Assembly: GCA_004764695.1 (NCBI GenBank)
Contig: SMSO01000035.1
Span: 3,167,040 to 3,231,039, forward strand
Source of the DNA: Schizochytrium sp. TIO01
Lineage: Eukaryota > Sar > Bigyra > Thraustochytrida > Thraustochytriidae
Direction of reading: 5' to 3'
Length of the DNA: 64,000 nucleotides
A program made the position numbers and the translations under genes. How positions within the stretch are numbered: position 1 is the first letter of the stretch; each line of letters opens with the position of its first letter. The notes under the pieces are model-generated. The model did no database searches. It was not told the origin of the DNA and saw nothing but the letters and a program-made list of their open reading frames with translations. Below are positions 10,901 through 21,922 of the stretch, piece by piece.

Positions 10901-12086
10901 CAAACTCATCTGCAAAGGCAAGGCCAAACGTACTAATTTCAGAAGCTGGATTCAGTCGAGGAGAGAAAGTACAGAACCCCCCCAAGTTTGGAATCACCAC
11001 CATGGTGAAGCCCGACAGTGAACTCTTGCAAGGATAGCCAATTGTGAACTGTAAAGAACCACTGTACTCACCCATACCACACGAGCTCATCATGGATAGG
11101 CACATTTGAACATGCTCTGCGCTGAAAACACGGGTGTTCGTCGTTGGGCATACGCCACCTCCAGCAAGTGTAGCAGCAAAAATAGCAAGCTGTTGAGTGC
11201 TGGCCTCAATGCAGCAGTTCATAAAGTAGAAGTCCATTGTGTCCTCCAAATTGGCAGCAGCTTCTCTAGGGAAGCTATTGTGCTCCTTGAGCATATAGGC
11301 GAGACAATAAGCATGATTTGCATGACGGCGTTGAGAGAGGTAATGCGAGTTAGCAAAGTTGATGGAGATGTTGCCTGTTGCGCGTTTCCAAACGGATTTG
11401 ATATAATTGAATCGATCTGCCAAGCGTTCCCTATTTTTAATCAAAGCTGAACTCATGATGAGTCCAGAGTCTACAAAGGGGTTGTAAGGAAGGTTATTGC
11501 TATCTAAAGAAAGATCGCGTACAGATCGACCAGAGGGTTCCCGTCCAATACATTCATGGACACGTTCCATGCCATTGAGCTCTAGAGCTGTGCAATAAAG
11601 AAGAGGCGCGCACATTTCTGTGAGAGTGAATTTTTCTTCGTAATCACCACGGTTCCACTGCTGGCCATGCATGGTACAGAAGGATGCAGCAAGGTGTTCT
11701 GGGTCAACTCGAGCAAGTTTTGGCGTGCGACGGCAAACCTTTCCGGCCTTCCAGCCCTTGGACTTGACTGTACTTTCATAGCACTTGTCAAGCTGGTGTG
11801 AGACGGCCTGGAAATTTGGAATTACCAGAGTACCACTCAGAGCTGCCTCAATAAGGGTGTTATGTTTTGCAAGGCCCATAAGCTCGCCTAAGGTGAGCTC
11901 ATGTTTCTCCAAGCTTGCCAGAAACGTTGTATCTCCACTTAGACGTTCATCTTGAATGCTAAGACCCGTCTGTTGTAGCAGTTCAAGGAACTCTCGCATT
12001 GGGATGTTATGAGCGCCATCGTCCACCAGAGACGAAAGCAGTGCAGTCAACTCTGGGGAGCTAGGCGACGAGCTCAAGCTCATCAT
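7905..12086 (-). CDS. Tandem double glutaminase with ankyrin repeats; first domain is a pseudoenzyme
   Basis: One intronless frame encodes 1393 residues made of two complete KGA-type glutaminase units. Each has an EF-hand-like helical lead (about 1-95 and 790-925), a glutaminase domain (about 95-415 and 920-1245) and ankyrin repeats (about 488-580 and 1250-1340). An acidic, Ser-rich linker (600-765) joins them. Glutaminase converts glutamine to glutamate and ammonia using a Ser-x-x-Lys pair. The second domain keeps Y944, S981, K984, N1030, E1076, N1083, Y1113 and Y1165, equivalent to human GLS Y249, S286, K289, N335, E381, N388, Y414 and Y466. The first domain has R120, E157, A160, D206, Q252, A259, Y287 and G339 at those sites, so only one of eight survives. 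It is therefore predicted to be inactive and possibly regulatory. No clear mitochondrial presequence is seen at the N-terminus. The start is ATG 12086 (a second ATG follows directly). Confidence 0.95.
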   Translation of the reverse strand: MMSLSSSPSSPELTALLSSLVDDGAHNIPMREFLELLQQTGLSIQDERLSGDTTFLASLEKHELTLGELMGLAKHNTLIEAALSGTLVIPNFQAVSHQLDKCYESTVKSKGWKAGKVCRRTPKLARVDPEHLAASFCTMHGQQWNRGDYEEKFTLTEMCAPLLYCTALELNGMERVHECIGREPSGRSVRDLSLDSNNLPYNPFVDSGLIMSSALIKNRERLADRFNYIKSVWKRATGNISINFANSHYLSQRRHANHAYCLAYMLKEHNSFPREAAANLEDTMDFYFMNCCIEASTQQLAIFAATLAGGGVCPTTNTRVFSAEHVQMCLSMMSSCGMGEYSGSLQFTIGYPCKSSLSGFTMVVIPNLGGFCTFSPRLNPASEISTFGLAFADEFVSRFGLHTFDSFVVQDAHVYREIFRDSALANEEADAAEQEAEQNRVAQPPPLNNHIGNGDIRGGLFKTESTTSHASRINTDATSSANVARGAEFLTDELFYCVANGNADHLRRVFARGVDVNLPDYDMRTCLHVAASEGHLDCVKLLCLFGSNPNSKDRYGNTPLDDARAEGHDDVVQFLQSPPEYAVCDESRDYHVLEKLGAGTELSVVDSLGSTYDSGSDHEGMDDVDDIIQDHKTDDGEDDNNAAPEATPTEELTPSEYSEAHKTMRSPKNSVSESGSAASPSIDGTSNSTYMQIGGNPSRAQLSSGLRTYHMLVDAMSQRGSNLAAHAVDGRIQTVDSDIDGDTENLGGSENGDAGSEASHMNGPLADLLLRGLDGQRAPKRMQSDIQTKERMERMLEALTQIYTDEKGVEHCRTATELDLLNALHHQGIGTEERYNDLAREFAKGSSGDSIEKLRHKRNSSGSDGKQVNGGTDSSYRKGQNSSESSGGRELTARRLQYFCEKFPYIEKVLQGRAVICNFKQFSNDMIDMFEQAKEHREGKVADYIPQLARQDPEKFGIAVCSIDAQRFSYGDARDPFCVQSCSKPISYCIAHELVGEGVIHRHVAHEPSGRNFNELTLNKYGLPHNPLINAGAIMTASLILPEVSSEDRFDYVTSVWKELAGGEAPGYSNETFLSEMFTADRNRCLGYLMKEKGAFPSHVNSTHALEEVLEFYFQMCSLEATAETLSVVAATLANGGVCPISQKRVFRAETVRNCLSIMASSGMYDYAGEFQFSIGVPAKSGVAGALLIVIPNVMGMCTWSPRLDKLGNSARGIHFCKIMQEKYTIHRYSLLRGVSKKLDVRDFSNEFYLQRRCQRLVEAATRGDIKALKLCTSEGVSLDTADYDGRTAAHLAASENNLHFLKILCNAGANMNPIDRWGHTPLDDALSHMHDDVIEFLRSVKAEQGPGVRTAVPRRPPTPVTETACHQVHKRQQDEQAKFPATPNPPRPTSSV

Positions 12087-14175
12087 AGATACGTAATATC
12101 CACACTCAGCTCCTAGCTTCGAATTCGATCAATTAATTTTGCCTTCCGTCGCTTGAAGTCGATCTCCGCCAATCCTAAATGTCTGCTCTCTGCTTTAACG
12201 TTGGCACAGTTGTTGCCTTCACTGTGCTTTACTCCTTTTCTAGTGACCAAAAAGGCAGCAACAGATACAGTCAGAAAAGAGTCCCTCCACGTCAGACTAG
12301 GTTAACGTCTTCGGCAGCTCCACCCTCCGTGAAGCGGCGCTACTTCCGTTGCCGGAATTGGGCGGAGTCTTACTGGTGCAACTCCACCGTCGCGAGGTTG
12401 GCCACGGCAGCGCACCAAGGCCTTCTTCAATTCAAGATTTGGATGCGAACTGACAAATCGTTTTTTTCAATGAATGTTGTTGTAAGCAGAACTAGTTATT
12501 GAACCTCAGCTATTCTTTAAAATTAAATTAAATTATATATTTTTTTGCTTCATTTGACAAATATTAAAGGAAATACCTAAAGGGCAAACTATGTTAAAGG
12601 TTATGAGGAGCTTAGAGGTTCCTAGGAGTAGTCACTCATGAAGCATCTTTGATACAGCTGGCGATGCTGAAAGTTGAAGACAAGAGCCATTTCGCATCGT
12701 CTTTTGTAATGATACTTGGCCGTCTATCGAGGCTGAGCGAGGGTCATCGAAGTTCTTTCCATACCTAACTTTGCGTGACGCAGAGCAACAGGTATTTTGG
12801 TCGCGAAGGATGATTGGAAATCACACTGTGATCGATCATCTTCAGTCCTTTCTTTTCAGACACCCGTATCTACAAACTTCGAATTGCAATTTACAATTTC
12901 GCAATCCTCCTCGATGGATGGGAGGCCGCGATCTCAACCCGCCATTGCATCTAGAAGATCTCCAAGACCATCGAGCCACAAGATTCACCTGTGCCACGCC
13001 TCAGTGCGGGCGTATTGATTGATTGATGGATGGACTAATTTATTAAGTTCATTGATCGACTAAATGATTGATTGCGCGAGTCATTCTTTGGCCAATGATT
13101 CTGTGGTGCTCGAGGATCTTGATAATCAACGGCCTTGGCGCCCTTCCAAGCTTTGCTAGCACTGGCTACCATAAACATTAGGACTTTGCTCTCAAATTTC
13201 GGACCGGCGGGATGCCGTGAATATGTATAACCAATAGCGTAGCGGCATTTTCACACCTATGAATAAAATACGTGTATTTTATTTTCTCCGAGTTGCTTCG
13301 TTCAGGTTGAGGATGAGAAGCCACTCGGGCGGCTGGAGATTGACAAGAGCTATCACTTGTCATGGGTTACCAGAGGCATCAATTATAAATGCGTGCGGGC
13401 AGCTACTTAAAAAAGCCATCACTCATGTTATCGTGAGCGGAGACTCGCAATGAACAACACCGATTACAGTTACTACGACCTAGGGTGAGTAGTTGTGTTT
13501 TACAGTTGGTCATGGAAGGAGAATATTGTTAGTAGAGCCCATATTGGTTAGCTTTCAGAGCCAGTTTTCGTGCTGTTGCCCAGGAGCGGCTGTCCTCAGC
13601 AGATGATGGTAGTACCCAATAAGAACACGTCAACGTTTGATCAAGTTTCATGTGTAGAGAAGCTCCGCTGCTGTTACGCCATACTGGAAAGTATTTTTTC
13701 TTTAATTAGAAGAGAAAGGTCTCCTTTTCATCAACTAATCGGCAGAGAATCTAGCAGAGATTACTACTAGTCGTTCAAACTTTTACTTCTTCCTCTACAA
13801 CTGGAATTATTATTTAGTCAGACTCTAGGGAATGTATGCGTTAGCTCCTCTGCCCCCATTCTTCCTTCGAATTAACATGTCATACACCCAATTTCAAAGA
13901 AGAGGAACCACGAGTTCGCGTATGCCTTGAGCAATGTAACACTTTACGTAAACTACGATGCGAATTGCTCATTGTGTTTCAATTTGTTTATTTATTTAAA
14001 GAATCTGGCTACTTCACGAGGCAAAAAGAGTTTTAAGCGGTAATGAAATTAAAAAATCCAAGAGCTGACTAAAGAAAGAGCTACTTATTTATGTACATTG
14101 CATATGCCTACAGATATATATATATAATTTCGAATGGTGGTGGATGGTACAGCTTGAGCGGTTAAGATTGACAAC
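12087..14175. other. Intergenic region, no supported gene
   Basis: About 2.1 kb with no frame that looks coding. It contains AT-rich runs (12520-12550), a short GATT-type repeat at about 13014-13035 and an alternating TA run near 14116. A weak tRNA-like segment on the minus strand (about 12915-12985) was considered and rejected. Confidence 0.6.
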
Positions 14176-14883
14176 CTACTGTGTTAGAAGTGGCTGTTCA
14201 GCGCAAGCTTCAACAAAAACCCAGTCCGCCTTGGCGCCTTCTTTGCGTGTCCAAGCATACGTCGTAGTGCCGGACTCTAGATCATGCGTAAGCGTCAGGC
14301 GTACACGGAATCGTTCATTTGGAGTTTCATGTCCATCTGAGGAGAAGTCTACAACACGAAAGGGTTTAGAAATAGTGATACTCTGAACAGTCTGAGGTAC
14401 CTCTGCGGAAAAGTGTATCTCTGTGCGTTGGCGGCCACCATCAAGAAAATGTGCTTCGTGGTCTTTGCCCTGAATCCATTTTTCCTGGCCCATGACGAAC
14501 CAGGTTACTAGCTCTGATTGAGAGCATAGCTGCAGCACACGCGCTGCTCGAGACCTACTCGGGTCTCGTATCAATAAACGCTCCCACAAGTCCATAAACA
14601 ATAGTGTTGGATGACCCTTCCACGGTTTATCCCCAACAATCATATCCATCCGTGGAACATCGAGTACGAATTGCCGGTAGACCATGTCTACAGAAATCCG
14701 TTCTTGATCTTGCGCTCTATGCGTCTTGGTGACACCAGGAAGACTCCTGCTGCATCTAGATGAGTTATTCTCATCATTCGCGTCAGGACGAACAGTGCAG
14801 TCCCAATCATCATCCTCCAAGCTACCATTTAAAATACGAGCTTCGATTTTCTCCCATCCATCACCAAGTTCCTCGTCCGTCAT
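14176..14883 (-). CDS. Hypothetical protein, 235 residues
   Basis: An ATG-to-TAG frame on the minus strand, isolated in a gene-poor stretch, with protein-like composition throughout. The N-terminus is acidic (residues 1-50). The middle (about 80-140) is rich in Trp, Leu and Phe and looks like a folded helical core. The C-terminal third alternates charged and hydrophobic residues in a pattern suggesting beta strands. No signal peptide, membrane segment or catalytic motif is visible and I do not recognise a family. It is probably a small soluble protein. The absence of a competing long frame on the other strand supports it as real. Confidence 0.65.
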   Translation of the reverse strand: MTDEELGDGWEKIEARILNGSLEDDDWDCTVRPDANDENNSSRCSRSLPGVTKTHRAQDQERISVDMVYRQFVLDVPRMDMIVGDKPWKGHPTLLFMDLWERLLIRDPSRSRAARVLQLCSQSELVTWFVMGQEKWIQGKDHEAHFLDGGRQRTEIHFSAEVPQTVQSITISKPFRVVDFSSDGHETPNERFRVRLTLTHDLESGTTTYAWTRKEGAKADWVFVEACAEQPLLTQ

Positions 14884-15823
14884 AATAAATGAATTTATTA
14901 GCTAGCTCCTCACTGGAATGCCAAACCTGGCAAATTATACGGACGGGCAGACCTTTTACAGTAGCCTATACCTTTCACGTACCAACCTTGGCTGTATCTA
15001 AACCACGTCAGCTCTTGCTGTAAACCCGCCAAAATGGAGTATAGCACCCACTCTGAACGTCGTCTCTGCTTCCTTATTAAAAGGGGATATACGACTGTAA
15101 GCAGGCAGTTCTTCACTCGCCGGGATGTTTCCTCGAATCCCGTCGATCACGCTTCCGCAAGCGTGCTGGTGCTTAAGAAGCTGTCGAAGGTATACTGACA
15201 GGTTCTCACCAATTGTGCCTACTCCTGGTGCAAGCGGTACGATGCAGGCGCCGCCTCTTGCACCGGAAAGGCCAGGCCCGCCCAGAGTTTGTTTGATTGT
15301 CTTTCCTCAAGTCAGACTACTACCCAGTCCATAACTATTTCTGCACAACCCATTTTCACTTCCTCTAAACTTCCTCGGTACCCCCCTAAGGGCCCCTCCT
15401 CCCTCTCCATGTCCCTTCAAGCATGGTATACTCTAGCCCTTGCAAATCTCGTTCTTCAAAGTTCTTCCACCTTCAGATACCATGATATATCATCCTCCGT
15501 GCGCCGGACTGCTCCTTCCCCTCGTTCCCCTCTCGCGCGTCACCAAGTGCGCCCCATTTCATATAGGCCTATTTAACATAGGCCTTTTTATTCGCGAATT
15601 CCTTCCTTCCTTCGTCCATTCATCCATTCCGTCATTCGATTCGTTGCTTCCGCGTCACTGACTGGACTGACCTGCTCCTTCACTCCTTTTACTCATTCCT
15701 TGCCGAGTCCTTTCGCTCCTTCCCGACGCTTTCCCGCCGTCTCGCGAAGCAAAGAAGGGCCGCTCTGAGGAGCGATGGCTCCTTCGTTCTTGGTTTAGCT
15801 GCTTCCGATCCCTGAAGCCTTCG

Positions 15824-15955
15824 ATTCTTTCCTTCTTTCTTTCTTTCTTTCTCTCTTTCTTTCTTTCTCTCTTTCCTTCTTTCTTTCCTTCATTCTTTCC
15901 TTCTTTCTTTCCTTCTTTCTTTCCTTCTTTCTTTCTTACTTTCTTTCCTTCATTT
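15824..15955. repeat. Imperfect CTTT pyrimidine microsatellite
   Basis: About 130 bases almost entirely of C and T on the plus strand. The unit is CTTT with interspersed CTCT, CCTT and CATT variants, which suggests an old array decaying by point change. Confidence 0.95.
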
Positions 15956-16387
15956 CGCCTCAGTCCTTTCTCCCTTCGTGTCCTGGTCCTTCCCCTCCGT
16001 CCCTCTTTTCGGTACCGCCGCGGTACCACTTTTAGCGCGCGCACGCCTCAGCCGCCTTGCACGTCCTAACACGGCTCCTACGGAGACCCGCATTACAGAT
16101 GTTAGAAACGTGCTTGCTCGCTTGCTCACTTGCTTGCTTGCTCTTCATTTGACCTCGACCTCAGCTCCTGGCCCAAGGGCCTCTCAAAGCACGCCCAGGC
16201 AGCGCAGGTCTGGCGCCGACCGGAGCAAACGGCTGTCGATAACGCGGTCCTAAGAATCTGCTGCGAGTTTGATCATTGACAGCAGCCCCTGTTCACGGTG
16301 AGCCGTTGGGAAATAAATGATGACTTTCGGAGCATTGATTGATTGATTCTGTCTCATTATTATTGACCTCATTCGTTACTCGCGAAT

Positions 16388-16422
16388 CCGATTGTGATTC
16401 TGATTGTGATTCTGATTGTGTT
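16388..16422. repeat. 12-base tandem repeat, about 3 copies
   Basis: A short tandem array with a unit close to GATTGTGATTCT, repeated almost exactly in a non-coding stretch. Confidence 0.8.
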
Positions 16423-17319
16423 TGTGGCTGAGATTGTGGTTTACAATGGCCGAGGATTCGAAGAGATCTTGAAAATGCGAAGTTTATCTTTACCTATTGT
16501 GGTTGGTTTGTATGTTTGTATGATTAATTGTGGATTGATGATTGATGATGATGATTGCTTTCTTTATTGTGATGGAATTTCTTTGGAGAAGGTTGACGAA
16601 CTCACGCGGTCGATGGCGATGGCTATGGCTGTGCGTGGTCTCTCTCTGCTGAGGGCTCTGGCGGACGCGAAGAGAGCTCAGGGATCAGAGGGTGCCTCAG
16701 ACATAAGAGAGATGCGTAGGTGGCGCTGGTCCACGGCATCGCAGTAGGTATACATTACATCCCTCCGCATTGCAATACTTTCACCTCATTTCGTTACGAT
16801 TCGTTTCGTTACATTCCATTACATTTCACTTCATTTCATTTCATCGCATTACATGATTAATTCACATCACATTGCATTACACGCACTTCCCCCCTTTCGT
16901 TAGCGCCGGTTACTCATAACTATAGCAGTGCCAGTTTCCTCAAAGTACTTTCCCCTTCGCAGAGTATCGGTGAAATCCATGACGATTCTACGGGTAGGCG
17001 TAGGAGTAGATAGGGGTTTGGTAGGAGTGCGGTGGATATTTTTGATTTTGAGAGGATTTGTAAAAGGATAGAGATGATTGCTTTGGAAAGGATAGGGATA
17101 GGGAGTCTTAGAGGATTGGGTTAGATAGAGGGCTGATAGGAAATATCAAGAACTCGCTTGAAGAGACTTGACAGACAGAAGGAAAGCAGTACCCGAATTG
17201 AGGCTAGATATCATCCGCGTGGAGGACTCTTGCGGAGCAGGTCCTTAGGTCACAGCGAGGCTGTTTGTAGATTGTAGATTGGTTGCTTGGTTACGTGGCT
17301 GAACAACTTGAGGAGGTAA

Positions 17320-18583
17320 TTGAAAATGATGATGCACAGTGGTCTTAAGCAACTTGCCCGGGCTAACGGCCTTGTGGCCCAGGCTCAGGCTCGCAGCCTG
17401 TCGCATGCGGCGCTTGGAGGCCCCACCCTCACGCTCACTGAGGACCAGAAGAGCTTCCAGGAGCTCGCTCGCAAATTTGCCAAGGAAGAGATCGCACCCA
17501 AGGCCGCAGAGCTTGATCGTACCATGGAGTACCCCATGGATCTCTTTAAGCAGGCCCACGAACTCGGTCTCGTCAACACCCATGTTGAGGCTGAGTACGG
17601 TGGCATGGGTCTCGGCTGCCTTGATAACTGCATCATCCAAGAGGAGCTTGCATGGGGCTGCACCGGCGTCATGACCGCCATTGAGGCCAACTCCCTCGCC
17701 TCCATGCCGGTAATCCTCGCCGGTACTGACGCTCAGAAGAAGGAATACCTTGGTCGTCTCATCGCAGAGCCTCTTCAGGCATCCTACGGTGTTACTGAGC
17801 CTGGCGCCGGCAGTGATGTCGCAGGTATTTCTACTACTGCCGTCAAGAAGGGCGACAAGTACATCTTGAACGGGCCAGAAAATGTGGATTACCAACGGAG
17901 GCTTTGCCAACTGGTTCTTCGTGCTCGCCAAGACCGACCCCGCCGCAGGCCCTAAGGGCATGACTGGCTTCATTGTGGACGGTGACTCGCCCGGTATCAC
18001 TCGTGGACGTAAGGAGATCAACATGGGCCAGCGTTGCTCTGATACTCGCGGCATCACCTTTGAGGATGTTGAAGTACCAGTCGAGAACGTCCTTGGTGCT
18101 GAGGGCCAGGGTTTCAAGATTGCCATGGGAGCATTTGACCACACTCGCCCCCCTGTGGCCATTGGCGCTGTGGGTCTTGCCCGCCGCGCCATGGAAGAGG
18201 CCATTGCCTACTCCCAGGAGCGCAAGACCTTCGGCAAGCCCATCGCCACCCACCAGGCAGTAGCATTCAACATTGCCGAGATGGCGATGCAGATCGAGGC
18301 CGCTCGTCTCCTCACGTACAAGTCTGCCATCATTATGGATGAGGGCAAGACTCGCAACACCATGTATGCCTCCATGGCCAAGGCCTTTGCCAGTGAGGTC
18401 GCAAACAAGGTTGCTTCCGACGCTGTACAGGTCTTTGGTGGCAATGGTTTCAACACCGAATACCCGGTGGAGAAGCTCATGCGCGATGCCAAGATCTACA
18501 CCATCTACGAAGGTACCTCGCAGATCCAGCGCCTGATTGTTGCCCGTGAATTGTACAGCGACCCCTCTAAGTTGATGCCTTAA
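17320..18583 (+). CDS. ACADM: Medium-chain acyl-CoA dehydrogenase (frame interrupted by one extra base)
   Basis: A mitochondrial flavoenzyme that carries out the first step of fatty-acid beta-oxidation, passing electrons to ETF. After an Arg/Ala-rich presequence (about residues 1-32) come the acyl-CoA dehydrogenase N-terminal helices, the middle beta domain with the [10 protein letters not shown] flavin motif, and the C-terminal helices. The end contains the [11 protein letters not shown] segment with the catalytic Glu of the MCAD group. The reading frame breaks at GGGCC (17872-17876). Upstream reads ...ILNG, and one base later the family-typical KMWITNGG resumes in the next frame. Removing one base gives a 420-residue protein, the usual MCAD length, so an intron is excluded. 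Codons are strongly C-ending compared with most neighbours, suggesting high expression. Start ATG 17320; ATGs follow at codons 3-5. Confidence 0.9.
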
Positions 18584-19887
18584 ATGGTTCACAAACTCTT
18601 TGTCTTCTTGTCTTCATCCTAATTTTTACCTTATACTATTTTCATGAAATTTAGTAAATCATCATTTTGCTCTTTAATCTCCATGTTGTAGCTCTAAAGT
18701 CCCAGCGCTGCTCTTGTAGATTCTGTGTAAGGCCTTGTATTGTCTTTGCCCATAGCAGGTTTAAAAGTCTCGACACAACAAAAAGGCGATAATTCTTGCA
18801 ATGATAATTAAACGGAAACTTTGCAAGCCATTGTCTAATAGCACTAATGGAATAAGGGCTTTTACTTTTCATTTACAGGAGGTTCAAATTGAAGAGGGAG
18901 GTTAGAATCCGAAAAGCATTGCACTCATTATTTAAAATATTTGTTTTCCTTTTCAGTGGTTGGGATGCTGCTCGATTGCAGTCTACGAAGAAATGCAATC
19001 CAACTCAAGGACAAATGCGTTCTTCCAAAGGACAAGAGGACACACTGGCCATTCAATAGCGAGCCGGTCGGAATCTCAGGTTAATATGCATTCAATGATT
19101 GATGACAGCAATCCATGAAACCTAAAACAATCCAACTTAAGCTGCTGAGGATTTCATATGCAACTGGCTAGATTGAAAAAAGTCATGAGCTCCCAAATTC
19201 AGTTAGACAACAGCTACTATTTTACTAGCATTGGCTTTTCGTTTGGTTTCATTTCAAACTTCAAAAATGCATAGAGATGTAGGATTCTCATACAATCATT
19301 GTCTTAATAAAATAAAAGTATTACTTTTAGAGTCCATTCCAGCCTTCCAATATTTGTGGTCTGAGGCACGTCACACAATCTTTTTCGAGCTAGACCGAGC
19401 TATGCACGCTTCCAATCAACTTTCAACCAAACAAGATGATAGTAGATTTCCAATCGTCTTCAGTGCTTAAAGTTGAGAGGGTCGTTGATCTTGCATTCTA
19501 TCATTTTTCGAGCTTCAAGAACAGAGATTCTTCAGCTCTATTTCATCCACTCGAGCAGGACAATGCAGATAATAAAAGTGTCATGAATGAAATTTGTGTT
19601 GTGATAGCTACGATGTCGACATCTCATGAATTGTGAGTCCTATTTTGTCCCTGTTCATAGAAAAGCTGTCCTGACCCAGTACCTTCTGATTTCTAAATGC
19701 TTGAATACTCGAATTGAATTCGTGATTACGATTCGCCCCGACTGAGGGAGGTATAAATAAAGTGCGATGTCAATTATCTAGATCTAGATGACGCAAAGAC
19801 CGAGATTTTCAGGCTAGGGCCTGTGTTTTATATTTTCACAAAAAATCATTGTTTGTAAGCAGCCAAGCCGGAGGGAGGAATGAACTG

Positions 19888-19927
19888 GAAGATCAATCTC
19901 TCTGGCTGAAGATCAATCTTTCTGGCT
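19888..19927. repeat. 20-base tandem duplication
   Basis: Two adjacent 20-base units (19888-19907 and 19908-19927) differing at one position, in non-coding DNA. Confidence 0.9.
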
Positions 19928-21896
19928 TAAGTTCTATGCCTCACTTGTCGACGCTAAAACGCGGCCGTTTCCACCGACTGCCCAAATTCTCTACCAAGAA
20001 TTGATTGGCCAACTGCAATCCCTAAGCTTGCACGTGGGGCGGGCAAGGCTTCCCGATTCTAGCATTCACAGTAACCGCGCCTAGTCTAGCGAGATGTCAC
20101 GAGCTGTTTAGAATTATTGCGGCGCTCGCACATTACGTTTATTCTTCTTCAAGTTCGAGCGACAAGCTCCCCATGGCAGCGCGTTTCTCTTCGAAACGGC
20201 GTTGCATTTGTCTACCCAGCCAGGTACGACTCTTTGCGCGACATCCGGACGAACTGAGTCAACTTGTGCGCATTCAAAGCCCACTCGTTCCCGTGGGCGT
20301 CGTCTACCTGCAGCATGCGTTTGCAGCGTGTATCGATGGCGCGCTGGACAAAACTGGGCGCACGCGCTCTCATTCTTAGCATACGTATGTCTCATAAATG
20401 CAGAACCTCTCAACATCTAAGCAAACCGTGGTAGCATATATGGTTTGTCTTTACAATTCATTATCGCCATGAGTTTGGTGCTACCAGGAAATCAATCTCG
20501 AGGTCAGGATTTTTGTGTGTATGTATTCTCAATTACAAAACGAGGAAATCTCTGATGGTTGATCACCTTCGTAGAACAAGTCAGCGCAGTGGACCCAACG
20601 AAGTAATTGAGGTGAGGTTCCTCCACCGTGGTGGCGATGTCTCCGCTGGAAGAAGCGGGGCGTCGAGCCAGCCTTGAAAAGGTTCTACGCCTGTGAATAG
20701 ATAGCTTCGTTTGAACAGCGCATGGTTTCTCGACTGTGATAGTTTTTCTTTTCTGGTTTACAATACCTCCTGCCTTCAATTTTAAGTCCCTGGTGCTTTG
20801 GGCTTTTCCGGGCCTTTTTTTAATTTTATTTTTTTAAAATCTTATTTTAATTTTTACTAGGAGTGTTTATTTACAAATAACTTTGAAATTAAATTTTAAA
20901 TATGTTTAAAATAGAAATCTACTGCAAGTGGTAGTCCCGTTGGAAGGGTTGGAAGGGAGACAACAGCGTCGAGTGTTTGGAGCGTCCTGAATCGTGTGTG
21001 CATTGAAAATGGGTTTTGATCTGGACAGCTAGCTATCACACGATGTCGCTGTTTGATACTTTAATGCTTAGAACTTGCATAAGTCTGAGCGACCCAAGGT
21101 GTCTTCATGGCGAATCGTTGTGCACAGGTGTGTAAGACTGGCTGAGCACGACAAATTTGTTTTACAATTAAACATTAGTTCTAGAACAACTGGAGAACAA
21201 CAATAAATTGACTAGCATGCAAAGAGTGGCAAATCTGACCCTTCTTTGGGTTCCTGGCCTTGAACAGGAGCATTCGGTTAACTGAGTGACCTTTTGCATA
21301 AAACGCCTAAATTCTTCCAGGCTAAATTCAAGGGCTATCAGATCTCGTTTTTATTAGGATCTAGAGTTTATGAAATCTGTATAATCAAAGTTCTTGATAT
21401 AGCCCGGTGTTATCTTCTAATCTATGCATGAATTTCGAAGGTGCGAATGCATTGGAAGTTTTCGAATGTGAAGATCTATGCTATCGATTGAAGTCAAGAT
21501 CTAGAAAAAGAAGAAATAGGTTTCCATATGGAATTTTCAGGGTGGAACTTGCCCTCTAAAGTTGCGAAAACTGTCTGCCTCTGAGCTGATGTTGGTTCTC
21601 CATCCAAATGCAGTCATTTTGACTACACCAGCAATGCATTGCCGTTTTATTTTAGCCCCTCGCTCGGCCGTCACGAAAGGTCAGGCTTCCAGGCAAAAAA
21701 GTACTGTAAACACCCGCATCGTACTCAGCTATATGGTCTCACCGTCCGTGGCCATCCCCTGCAAGGACAGTATAATTCAAAGGCGGCCAATTTCAATCTT
21801 CACTCCTACTCCAACTCAGATTCGACTTTGAAGTGGTGGTAAAGTTTTTTAAAAAAATCTTTTAATTAAAGTTATACTGTAGCCGTTTCCAGTTTT

Positions 21897-21922
21897 AAAT
21901 AAATAAATAAATAAATAAATAA
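21897..21922. repeat. AAAT microsatellite
   Basis: A perfect AAAT/AATA array of about six and a half copies in AT-rich intergenic DNA. Confidence 0.95.

Larger units (their letters stand above)
14884..17319. other. Intergenic region rich in simple repeats
   Basis: About 2.4 kb between the hypothetical gene and the acyl-CoA dehydrogenase. It holds a CTTT-type pyrimidine array (15824-15955), an 8-bp perfect hairpin followed by a T run (15565-15590), a 12-base GATT/GTGATTCT repeat (16388-16422) and a degenerate CATT/CATTAC tract (about 16795-16885). No convincing coding frame was found. Confidence 0.6.

Noticed and set aside
12915-12985. tRNA-like sequence on the minus strand (TGGCTCGATGG and GGGTTGAGATC resemble A and B boxes)
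   Set aside because: The T stem does not pair, the anticodon arm has only four pairs and a three-base loop, and no acceptor stem forms. At best it is a decayed tRNA-derived relic.
16016-16027. GGTACC-centred inverted repeat near 16010-16030
   Set aside because: The arms are only six to seven bases and do not form a perfect palindrome; chance is sufficient.
15655-16044. 129-codon minus-strand frame rich in Lys, Glu and Arg
   Set aside because: It is a translation of the CTTT microsatellite; the KKEGKKERKKE pattern comes from the repeat.
20114-20420. Overlapping GC-rich frames of 68 codons (plus, ATG 20173) and 100 codons (minus, ATG 20416)
   Set aside because: Open frames on both strands are expected in a GC-rich patch. 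Neither has a recognisable domain, targeting signal or consistent codon bias.
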